Below are positions 1 to 5,278 of a stretch of 5,278 nt of DNA, piece by piece. The DNA is from Moraxellaceae bacterium UBA2031 (GTDB taxonomy: Bacteria > Pseudomonadota > Gammaproteobacteria > Pseudomonadales > Moraxellaceae), in NCBI GenBank assembly GCA_002333145.1, contig DDBN01000076.1, positions 23,673 through 28,950 of the forward strand, read 5' to 3'. The position numbers and the translations under genes are program-made. The stretch's first letter is position 1, and each line of letters begins with the position of its first letter. The notes under the pieces are model-generated. The model worked only from the letters and a program-made list of their open reading frames with translations, was not told where the DNA came from and did no database searches.

Positions 1-355
1 CTGCCAAGTCATCCGGCGTAAAAGGACGCTCAAACCAGATGTCGTAATAAAAGCCTTCCGCAATAACCGGACCGATCACCATCTTTGCCGTGGGGTACAG
101 CTGCTTGACCGCGTGACCAATCAGATGAGCACACGAGTGGCGAATGATCTCCACGCCCTCTTCATCTTTTGGTGTAAGTATCTGCAGCGAGGCATCTTCT
201 GTGATCAAGTCACAAGCATCGACCAGACGGCCGTTCACCTTGCCGGCGACCGTGGCTTTGGCAAGCCCGGCACCAATAGAAGCAGCAACATCGGCAACGG
301 ATACGGGATGATCAAAGGAGCGGACTGAGCCGTCCGGGAGGGTAATAGCAGGCAT
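1..355 (-). CDS. thrS: Threonine--tRNA ligase (ThrRS), N-terminal part, cut by the window edge
   Basis: This encodes the first 118 residues of threonyl-tRNA synthetase, the cytoplasmic enzyme that charges tRNA-Thr with threonine; the family is usually about 640 residues, so most of the gene lies beyond the left edge. The start MPAITLPDGS and the following 60 residues form the TGS domain. The N-terminal editing domain begins next: RHSCAHLIGH places His73 and His77 (the HxxxH motif) at the same numbers as in E. coli ThrRS, where this site removes mischarged serine. Cys75 lies between them. The catalytic and anticodon-binding domains are not in the window. The ATG at 355-353 has an AAGGA ribosome binding site at 364-368 with an 8-nt spacer. 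The gene has its own promoter and a structured leader that suggests translational autoregulation. The stretch GFYYDIWFERPFTPDD looks more like Pseudomonas-type enzymes than E. coli. No frame break is seen. Identification is firm. Confidence 0.97.
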   Translation of the reverse strand, partial: MPAITLPDGSVRSFDHPVSVADVAASIGAGLAKATVAGKVNGRLVDACDLITEDASLQILTPKDEEGVEIIRHSCAHLIGHAVKQLYPTAKMVIGPVIAEGFYYDIWFERPFTPDDLA

Positions 356-376
356 GATATTCATCCTTCAGCAGTG

Positions 377-397
377 GTGGCCGCCACGAGTGGCCAC
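377..397 (-). promoter_or_regulatory. Hairpin mimicking the tRNA-Thr(CGU) anticodon arm, just upstream of the thrS ribosome binding site
   Basis: As mRNA, six perfect pairs GUGGCC (397-392) with GGCCAC (382-377) enclose an A.C opposition and then the 7-nt loop CUCGUGG (390-384). Counted as an anticodon loop, the positions are C32 U33 C34 G35 U36 G37 G38, so CGU (the anticodon for the threonine codon ACG) follows the universal U33. The hairpin ends 22 nt before the start codon and 8 nt before the AAGGA, so bound ThrRS could block the ribosome. This corresponds in place and form to the anticodon-like hairpin of the E. coli thrS operator. Two features depart from a real tRNA-Thr loop: G at 37 and 38 instead of A, and the A.C opposition at the loop base. 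A weaker alternative, GCCA-CUCG-UGGC, is possible. Confidence 0.6.
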
Positions 398-434
398 ATG
401 ACATCGAGATTGCGGGCCTTACAGGATGATCCTG

Positions 435-461
435 CCGGCAGAGGGTATACGGACCCTCCGG
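435..461 (-). promoter_or_regulatory. Second leader hairpin with CGU in the loop
   Basis: As mRNA, GAGGGU (458-453) pairs perfectly with ACCCUC (446-441) around the 6-nt loop CCGUAU. The stem can extend by CCG (461-459) with CGG (437-435) across a UGC bulge. It sits about 80 to 106 nt before the start codon. It may be the counterpart of the distal ThrRS-binding hairpin of the E. coli operator, which engages the other subunit of the dimer. It is not a terminator, since no U tract follows. Confidence 0.5.
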
Positions 462-471
462 AGCGACTTTG

Positions 472-487
472 GCTGGTAACGACCAGC
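472..487 (-). promoter_or_regulatory. Third leader hairpin, loop CGUU
   Basis: GCUGGU (487-482) pairs perfectly with ACCAGC (477-472) around the loop CGUU in the mRNA sense. It lies 10 nt upstream of the second hairpin. It again exposes CGU, though in a tight 4-nt loop unlike an anticodon loop. It could support the folding of the operator or compete with the second hairpin; its role is unknown. Confidence 0.4.
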
Positions 488-533
488 GCCTGAAGAGCAA
501 ACGGAAAAAACCGAAACGCAATGGAAGGCGGCG

Positions 534-562
534 ACTATAACCGCCCCTTCCATTAACGCCAA
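534..562 (-). promoter_or_regulatory. Predicted sigma70-type promoter of thrS
   Basis: The -35 box TTGGCG (562-557, 4 of 6 to consensus) and the -10 box TATAGT (539-534, 5 of 6) are separated by 17 bp. Transcription would start near 527, giving a leader of about 170 nt. It lies just downstream of the terminator-like hairpin of the preceding gene, which supports thrS being its own transcription unit here. Called by eye only. Confidence 0.6.
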
Positions 563-576
563 GCGGGATAATAGAC

Positions 577-603
577 AGGTGCATCGGCATACCGAATACA
601 CCT
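577..603 (-). terminator. Terminator-like hairpin after the lipoprotein gene
   Basis: It starts 7 nt after the TGA stop of the lipoprotein gene. As RNA, AGGUGUAU plus CGG pairs with CCG plus AUGCACCU, giving 11 pairs with one G.U wobble, one bulged U (595) and a UAUG loop (591-588). What follows is GUCUAUUAU, U-rich but interrupted, so termination may be incomplete. The position between a stop codon and the next gene's promoter supports the call. Confidence 0.5.
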
Positions 604-610
604 ATGTGAA

Positions 611-2797
611 TCAACGAAAAGCAAGATAGCCAAGTAGCGCATCAAACGAGTACCGGGACTCACCCCCTGTTGCATCTGCCACTACCAAAGCGGGATTAGC
701 AAAGTCGACTCCAATCAACCAAAAGCGCGACGTTGTTTGAACAAATAAACCCTGTCGACCAAAGTTCAGTGTCATGGCAACGCTTGTATCGCTATTGGGC
801 TGATAAACCTTGATGTCGCCGTTACGAACGGCCAGTCGATACGACTTGCTCCAGCCATCCACTACTGCCTTGCCATCAACAATAAGATTCATGCTGGTGA
901 AGTCAAAGTTGGTCAAAGCAGCCAACGTATCGGCAAGATTGACGCTGGCTCCAGAAGTAATCTGGCCCAACAAGTTGACGGCCTCATCACGAGCGTGACT
1001 GATAAACAGTCCTGCCTTGGTCAAGGAACCTGTCGCAATAACACGTGCTTGCGGCACTGTCAGAATTGTTACCAGAAACTTCGCGCTCAGTTGACCATCG
1101 CCAGTGCCATCAAGAGAGAAAGTCAAATGCTCATCGCTGCCGCGCGTTATACGGTAGCTATCACCATTCGGGAGTACGAGATCACCATAAGCAATGCCAC
1201 CATTAACCAGAACGCCGTCATTATCAGCACCGTCCATGGTCAGTTCAGCACTTGCCTTGCCTGCTACAGACAGCTCGCTGTTATTAGACAGATTTTTCAT
1301 TCCTGCACTGCCATCCAGTGCAAAAACACCATGACCATTAGCCAGCAGACCTGAAACGGCATTTACCAGCACATTTGTGTCGCCGTTACCTGAAACAATG
1401 GATTGAATGCCGACTAGCAAAGGCTGTAAATCCGTGTCTTTGGGATCGATGCTGAGGGTGCCATCAATGTCGGCCTTAATAACAGCATTTCCCAGCGCAC
1501 CCACAGCCTTGTAAACAAAAAGCTTGTTGGCCGCCCCTTCCTTGAACGAGGTGAGATCAATCGTCAAGTCAACTTGCAGGCCTTTGTAGGTTCCTGTCAG
1601 CAGCAACTGGTTAGGTGTTGTTTCCGTCTTGCGATTCAGGACGGCGGTCAAGTCGCCGCTGGCGAGGGGAGTTGAATTAATAGAGGGTGGTAACGCATCC
1701 AGATATACCGAACCAAGGGCGGCATACGCCACGGTTTGAATGGCCACTTCTGCAACTGCCTGACTGTCAGTACCCAGCAGCCATCCAAATTCAGACAGCT
1801 CTTTTACCATCAGATGCTCAAGGTTAAATGCACCCGAGTCCCTAATAACCTTTGCTACATCTACGCCTAATGCACCCAGATCCGTTACGAATACCGAGGT
1901 ATTAAGCGCAATAGAATTCAATGGAGACAACTGGCCAGAAACTAGAGCGGCAATACGGCTCTGCCATTCAGCTACGCGCAGCCGAGAAGCATCAACATCT
2001 ACTTGAGCACCCACTTCACTGGCAGAGGTCAAAAGGTGGGAAAGCGATACATCACCCTCCTGCTGCAGTCGGCCATTGTTTTCGATAAGGCCTGCCACAA
2101 AATCGTTAAGCACTTGATTCAGATCACCGCCTGCGGCCATCTGGGCAAAGGCGGCTGAAAGCAGCGTTACCTGCATGGCATCCGCAGAAGCGGCGGCAAC
2201 GAAAGTAGTGCTGGTGATATCGCCAGGACGGGCCATGAGAACGGAGGAAGACACTCCCAACATGCGAGCCACGCGCTCTTGGGCAAAGGACAGTGAGGCA
2301 TTACTGAGTACGCCGCTGATACTTTCAGCGTAGCGCACGACCAATGTACTTAGTGGCGTCAGCGGCATCACCGCGACTGCGCCCGAGGACTCTACACGAG
2401 CCCAGCTGACCAGCGCCGGGGCAATCGCCAACTCCTGCCACTCACCAAATACTGCTGTGCCACACCCGGCAGGCGCATCGCAACGCATGCGTGTGGCTTC
2501 GGCAGGATTATCAGAAAGAAGCAGTTCAAGCCGCAAAATACCCGGCTGGGCATCCTGCAAATTCAGGGAGAAATCACCGGCCTCATTGGTCAGAGTGCTG
2601 GCCACTTGTGTCCAAGCACCCTCTTGCCAACGGCTGGCCACCACACGGCCATTATCTATAACGCCCTTAACTGCGCTGCTATTGATAGAGGCAGACGATG
2701 AAGGCGTGGAAGCAGGCGTGTCAGTACTATCACTGCCACATGCCGCCAGAAGCAGGCTGGACACCAATACGATGCCGCGAACAAGATTTTTGGCCAC
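611..2797 (-). CDS. Predicted outer-membrane lipoprotein of unknown function, 728 residues
   Basis: I do not recognise this protein as a named family. From the GTG at 2797-2795 it begins with a lipoprotein signal peptide: Lys3 and Arg7, a hydrophobic core at about 8-19, and the lipobox LLAAC with Cys20. Gly at +2 gives no inner-membrane retention signal, so the outer membrane is likely. A Ser/Thr/Pro-rich linker follows (21-39). Residues 42-95 (AVKGVIDNGRVVAS..., TNEAGDFSLNL) look like a small beta-sandwich of the carboxypeptidase-regulatory type. Cys106 and Cys112 (CDAPAGC) could form a disulfide. A PLTPLSTLV segment (145-153) opens a mainly helical part to about 365. Residues 385-728 are rich in alternating beta strands with Gly/Asp/Asn turns, and the protein ends in Phe-Arg. 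No catalytic motif is visible. It has its own promoter and a following terminator-like hairpin. An upstream in-frame TTG at 2842 would add 15 residues, but it lacks a good ribosome binding site and would bury the signal peptide. Confidence 0.85.
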   Translation of the reverse strand: MAKNLVRGIVLVSSLLLAACGSDSTDTPASTPSSSASINSSAVKGVIDNGRVVASRWQEGAWTQVASTLTNEAGDFSLNLQDAQPGILRLELLLSDNPAEATRMRCDAPAGCGTAVFGEWQELAIAPALVSWARVESSGAVAVMPLTPLSTLVVRYAESISGVLSNASLSFAQERVARMLGVSSSVLMARPGDITSTTFVAAASADAMQVTLLSAAFAQMAAGGDLNQVLNDFVAGLIENNGRLQQEGDVSLSHLLTSASEVGAQVDVDASRLRVAEWQSRIAALVSGQLSPLNSIALNTSVFVTDLGALGVDVAKVIRDSGAFNLEHLMVKELSEFGWLLGTDSQAVAEVAIQTVAYAALGSVYLDALPPSINSTPLASGDLTAVLNRKTETTPNQLLLTGTYKGLQVDLTIDLTSFKEGAANKLFVYKAVGALGNAVIKADIDGTLSIDPKDTDLQPLLVGIQSIVSGNGDTNVLVNAVSGLLANGHGVFALDGSAGMKNLSNNSELSVAGKASAELTMDGADNDGVLVNGGIAYGDLVLPNGDSYRITRGSDEHLTFSLDGTGDGQLSAKFLVTILTVPQARVIATGSLTKAGLFISHARDEAVNLLGQITSGASVNLADTLAALTNFDFTSMNLIVDGKAVVDGWSKSYRLAVRNGDIKVYQPNSDTSVAMTLNFGRQGLFVQTTSRFWLIGVDFANPALVVADATGGESRYSFDALLGYLAFR

Positions 2798-2804
2798 AGT
2801 GAGT

Positions 2805-2810
2805 CTCCCT
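2805..2810 (-). promoter_or_regulatory. Ribosome binding site that fixes the GTG start of the lipoprotein gene
   Basis: AGGGAG (mRNA sense, preceded by an A-rich run) lies 7 nt before the GTG at 2797. The resulting N-terminus VAKNLVRGIVLV is a typical short lipoprotein n-region and h-region. This favours GTG over the in-frame TTG at 2842. Confidence 0.7.
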
Positions 2811-2867
2811 TTTTTATTCTTATTGTCAGGCTGCTCGACCAAGAATCGACACCCGTAATTACCAGTG

Positions 2868-2897
2868 ATTATCTAGACAGAGCCATGCATAGCTCAA
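2868..2897 (-). promoter_or_regulatory. Predicted promoter of the lipoprotein gene
   Basis: The -35 box TTGAGC (2897-2892, 4 of 6) and the -10 box GATAAT (2873-2868, 5 of 6) are 18 bp apart. Transcription would start near 2861, leaving about 64 nt before the GTG. Reading TAGATA as the -10 with a 16-bp spacer is a weaker option. An imperfect palindrome overlaps the -35 box. No terminator is visible between the tamB stop and this site, so read-through from tamB could also contribute. Confidence 0.45.
2880..2895. repeat. 16-bp imperfect palindrome overlapping the -35 box
   Basis: The + strand GAGCCATGCATAGCTC matches its own reverse complement at 14 of 16 positions. It overlaps the -35 box and fills most of the spacer of the predicted lipoprotein-gene promoter, where a dimeric repressor could act. 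No regulator is recognised, and a chance palindrome is possible. Confidence 0.3.
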
Positions 2898-2970
2898 GGT
2901 CGCTGGTCGCGATAAACACTCCGTCTACCTCATCTGATGGCGAAAGGAGAACGAAAACGGAAGGGATCGG

Positions 2971-5278
2971 TCAAAAACGGAAGTTGTAGAAAAGGTCGAT
3001 TGCGTTTTCGAGAGCCGAAACCGCTTCCAGATAAAGCCGGGGACGAATCTGGTAGCGCATGGTGATGGTATTGACGGGGGTGAACACCCCAACGCCATAA
3101 CTCAGGTAAAGATCCGGACGGATATAACCGGATACCTTGACCTGGGTGTCATCTCCACTGCCATCGGCATCAACCGAAAGATCACTAATACCAACTATGC
3201 TCCCAATACCAGAGGTGAGCCCTTCCCCCCCTTTGGCCCCCAGCTTGATGGCAGCAGATGCCAGCATGGCATCGTTGATGGTAGAGCCACCCGTTGCATC
3301 GCGCTGGGCCAGTGGCCGTCCCAGAATCAGGTAGGCAAGTATGTCTGCCTGCGGCATGGAGGGCTCAGAAAAAAGTGTGGCCTCAGGTGCATTCGCTCGC
3401 CCTTCTACGCGGATGCCGACAATATTGTCATCCACCTCACGAATGGCTTCTGCATCAATGGCTGGCTGGGAAATGTTGCCGGCAAAAATAAGGCGTCCAC
3501 GACGCACCTTAAGCTTTTGGCCATAAGCTTCATAACGAGCATCCTTGTCCAAGCCCAGCTCGCCATAGGCTTCAAGGCCACGCTGCGCACTCTGACGCAT
3601 ATGCAGACCGCCGTTTAGCGAGCCAATAACACCAAACCCGTTGATAAAGACATCATCTCCTAGGATCAGCTCTACATCGGCATTAATCGCCATGGCTTGG
3701 CCTCGACGAAGAGTGCTGGCATGAAGCCTGCCATCGGCAGTCTTAAGCACGATGACATCTGCAGATAGGCCAACCGAACGCTCTGGAAGCTGCTTGAGAT
3801 TAATTCTGGCGTAAGGCACACGAACTGTTCCGGTCAGGTCTACCTGGCCGGGCTGCAGCTCAATGTGCAAATCCGGATCCACCTCTGCCAGAATCTCTGG
3901 CTCCTGCCGAATACCAAACCGGCTTCCCTTAAGGTCAAGAGAGACTTTTGGTTGATCTGACCAGTCCGCTTGCCCTGATAATGCTGCACCACCCGCTCCA
4001 CTGCGCAACTGGCCAGAGATATCTGCCCTATCCCCTTGTACGTCGATCCAGGCGGACATATCGTCAACAGCAAGCGGCACATTGCGCAGTGCCATTTTGC
4101 CATCCTTTAATTGCAGGCTGCCCCAATAGCGCGGATGGGCCAGTGAACCATCGAGACGACCTTCCGCTGAGACCAGCCCGGTTAACGTTGACAGTGCTGG
4201 CAGAAAGGGCTGCAGCAACTCCAACCGTAACCCGCTCAGCGTCACCTCCCCGGTAAGCGGCCTGTTCTCCGCAAACGGATTGATAGTGGCCTCCAAGAGA
4301 GCATTGCCCATATCACTCGAGGCCAGTGTTACTCGGGAGTTAATCGCAGAGGCATCCGCATCGATAGCCACATTGAAATGGTCATACCTCAAAGAAAGTG
4401 GCTCAGCATCATCGCGGCCTAGGCGCACCTCACCAGACTCGGTATGAAACAAGGCCTTTGCAGTGGGCGCCTCTCCTGGGCGCCAGTCTGCGGTCGCTTC
4501 ACCCGCAATGACTCCAAGCCACTCCAGCCCTTCTGGCATGAATGTCGCCACTCGCTCCGCCTGAAAGTCCTTTAGGCTGACTGCAACATGCCCGCTTGGG
4601 CCAACGACAAGTGGCTCACTGATGCAAAGTGACGCCGGTGCGTTCTGCCAGCAATGCGGGCTTAGCTGGACTTCACGCAAGCCGGCATTCCACGACAATG
4701 GTACCTCGCTAGACAACAGCCACTGCATTTCTCCAGCCGTGACCTCGCCCTGCTGTAAGTCGCCCTGCCAGTTGCCAGTCAAACGGTCAAGGCCACCGGC
4801 CAGCTTGCCCTGCACGGCAACGGACTCGCCCTTCAACGACCATTCCAGCTCATGTTCGCCAACTACTCCCTGAGCCGTTAGCAACAGATCGCCCAGCACC
4901 ACATTACTTTTAGTGGTAATACCATTCATGGCTAGCGAGATATTGCCTTGAGCATTCCCCCATTCAGGCACCACCGCCTGTAGCTGCGCTGACTGTACCC
5001 TGTTCCCGTCGTATGCAGCCTGCTCCGCCACCAGATCAACTCGAACATCAGGGGCACGTTCTGGGCCATTCAGCACCACCCGTCCCTTAACCTTGCCATG
5101 CAGTGCCGGCATCAGCACTTCAGGACTGATTATATCCAGATCCAGTATTGCGTCCCATTGCTCCCACAGGCCTCCGGCAAGGGCTACCGAATTACCTGCC
5201 CACTCGGCTTTAAAGCCGCTGGAGCTTACGTGGGGCCATGATCCATCAAACAAACGCACGCGGATTGGGCCATCCAAC
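2971..5278 (-). CDS. tamB: TamB (translocation and assembly module, AsmA-like bridge protein), C-terminal part, cut by the window edge
   Basis: This is the C-terminal 769 residues of TamB; the family is around 1260 residues in E. coli, so the N-terminal membrane anchor lies beyond the right edge. TamB spans the periplasm as a long beta-sheet groove, partners the outer-membrane protein TamA, and is implicated in envelope protein assembly and phospholipid transport. Numbering from the edge, residues 1-450 are repetitive beta strands with pieces such as GKVKGRVVLNGPERAPDVRV. HCWQNAPASLC (Cys209, Cys218) could form a periplasmic disulfide. The conserved C-terminal TamB domain (DUF490) covers about 465-769, with clear matches to E. 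coli TamB: VPYARINLKQLPERSVGLSAD (in part), YGQKLKVRRGRLIFAG, LFSEPSMPQADILAYLILG and the ending YLEAVSALENAIDLFYNFRF, whose last residue is the usual aromatic. The stop is TGA at 2973-2971. The frame is open to the edge, so the TTG at 5277 is an internal Leu codon rather than a start. tamA is not in view. Confidence 0.95.
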   Translation of the reverse strand, partial: LDGPIRVRLFDGSWPHVSSSGFKAEWAGNSVALAGGLWEQWDAILDLDIISPEVLMPALHGKVKGRVVLNGPERAPDVRVDLVAEQAAYDGNRVQSAQLQAVVPEWGNAQGNISLAMNGITTKSNVVLGDLLLTAQGVVGEHELEWSLKGESVAVQGKLAGGLDRLTGNWQGDLQQGEVTAGEMQWLLSSEVPLSWNAGLREVQLSPHCWQNAPASLCISEPLVVGPSGHVAVSLKDFQAERVATFMPEGLEWLGVIAGEATADWRPGEAPTAKALFHTESGEVRLGRDDAEPLSLRYDHFNVAIDADASAINSRVTLASSDMGNALLEATINPFAENRPLTGEVTLSGLRLELLQPFLPALSTLTGLVSAEGRLDGSLAHPRYWGSLQLKDGKMALRNVPLAVDDMSAWIDVQGDRADISGQLRSGAGGAALSGQADWSDQPKVSLDLKGSRFGIRQEPEILAEVDPDLHIELQPGQVDLTGTVRVPYARINLKQLPERSVGLSADVIVLKTADGRLHASTLRRGQAMAINADVELILGDDVFINGFGVIGSLNGGLHMRQSAQRGLEAYGELGLDKDARYEAYGQKLKVRRGRLIFAGNISQPAIDAEAIREVDDNIVGIRVEGRANAPEATLFSEPSMPQADILAYLILGRPLAQRDATGGSTINDAMLASAAIKLGAKGGEGLTSGIGSIVGISDLSVDADGSGDDTQVKVSGYIRPDLYLSYGVGVFTPVNTITMRYQIRPRLYLEAVSALENAIDLFYNFRF

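Larger units (their letters stand above)
356..527 (-). promoter_or_regulatory. thrS mRNA leader, candidate ThrRS autoregulatory operator
   Basis: This is a leader of about 170 nt between the predicted thrS transcription start (around 527) and the ATG. Four inverted repeats are visible in mRNA order: 487-472, 461-435, a short one at 434-422 (CAGGAT-C-ATCCTG, probably a 4-bp stem as RNA), and 397-377. The loops of the first, second and fourth all contain CGU, a threonine anticodon. Between the third and fourth lies about 24 nt with no obvious strong hairpin, and the ribosome binding site follows the last hairpin. In E. coli the thrS leader is of similar length, and ThrRS represses its own translation by binding two tRNA-like hairpins joined by a less structured segment. 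The matching layout is seen here; the function is inferred by analogy. No tRNA gene and no credible leader peptide were found. Confidence 0.6.

Noticed and set aside
113..328. Plus-strand open frame of 71 codons
   Set aside because: It lies wholly antisense to the thrS coding region, whose protein matches ThrRS residue by residue.
541..551. 11-bp match CCGCCCCTTCC, also present near 1532 inside the lipoprotein gene
   Set aside because: A single short GC-rich match without flanking similarity is expected by chance in a sequence of this composition.
356..610. Possible tRNA gene upstream of thrS, as found in some gammaproteobacteria
   Set aside because: No T-arm GGTTCGA-type motif, acceptor stem or full cloverleaf is present on either strand. 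Only isolated anticodon-arm-like hairpins are seen.
312..614. Minus-strand open frames of 100 and 60 codons between the lipoprotein gene and thrS
   Set aside because: They overlap the thrS start in another frame, have no good ribosome binding site (the longer begins at TTG), give low-complexity Arg/Leu/Pro-rich products, and coincide with the structured thrS leader.
995..1354. Plus-strand open frame of 119 codons
   Set aside because: It is antisense to the lipoprotein gene, with no promoter or ribosome binding site seen and no recognisable protein features.
2457..2858. Plus-strand open frame of 133 codons ending in a lipobox-like LLSGC stretch
   Set aside because: The lipobox-like stretch is at the C-terminal end, where it has no meaning. 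It arises from reading the A/G-rich ribosome binding region and signal-peptide region of the lipoprotein gene backwards.
2798..2970. Rho-independent terminator after tamB
   Set aside because: No GC-rich stem followed by a T tract is visible in the minus-strand sense; only the short CATC-A-GATG repeat and a GCGACC direct repeat occur.
3948..4256. Open frames inside tamB on both strands (for example 3948-4256 plus, 3840-4103 minus)
   Set aside because: They are shadows of the tamB reading frame, which is continuous and conserved across the region.

Overview
The window carries three genes, all on the minus strand, so transcription runs right to left. In that order they are the 3' part of tamB (off the right edge to 2971), a gene for a large predicted lipoprotein (2797 to 611), and the 5' end of thrS (355 to 1, running off the left edge). 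No + strand gene, tRNA, rRNA, CRISPR array or mobile element is visible.

The organism is a Gram-negative bacterium, most likely a gammaproteobacterium. It has TamB, which needs an outer membrane, and a lipoprotein with a classic lipobox. Its ThrRS N-terminus reads closer to Pseudomonas-type enzymes (a YYDIxFERPFTP-like stretch) than to E. coli. Base composition looks moderately GC-rich by eye. A marine oil-degrader such as Alcanivorax would fit, but that is only a guess.

Region by region: 1-355 encodes the first 118 residues of threonyl-tRNA synthetase. Bases 356-610 are gene-free. They hold a terminator-like hairpin for the lipoprotein gene, a good sigma70-type promoter for thrS, and a leader of about 170 nt with several hairpins. 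The hairpin nearest the ribosome binding site presents a 7-nt loop with CGU, a threonine anticodon, in the anticodon position after a U. Two hairpins further upstream also carry CGU in their loops. This resembles the E. coli thrS operator, where ThrRS binds tRNA-like hairpins in its own mRNA and blocks translation. Bases 611-2797 encode a 728-residue lipoprotein of unknown function. Bases 2798-2970 hold its likely promoter, an imperfect palindrome and its ribosome binding site. Bases 2971-5278 encode the C-terminal 769 residues of TamB, including the whole conserved C-terminal domain.

Nothing shows that the three genes share a pathway. thrS is housekeeping translation, TamB is envelope assembly or lipid transport, and the lipoprotein may be another envelope component. 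The thrS leader is the most interesting element. The lipoprotein is the only gene whose role cannot be read from its sequence.
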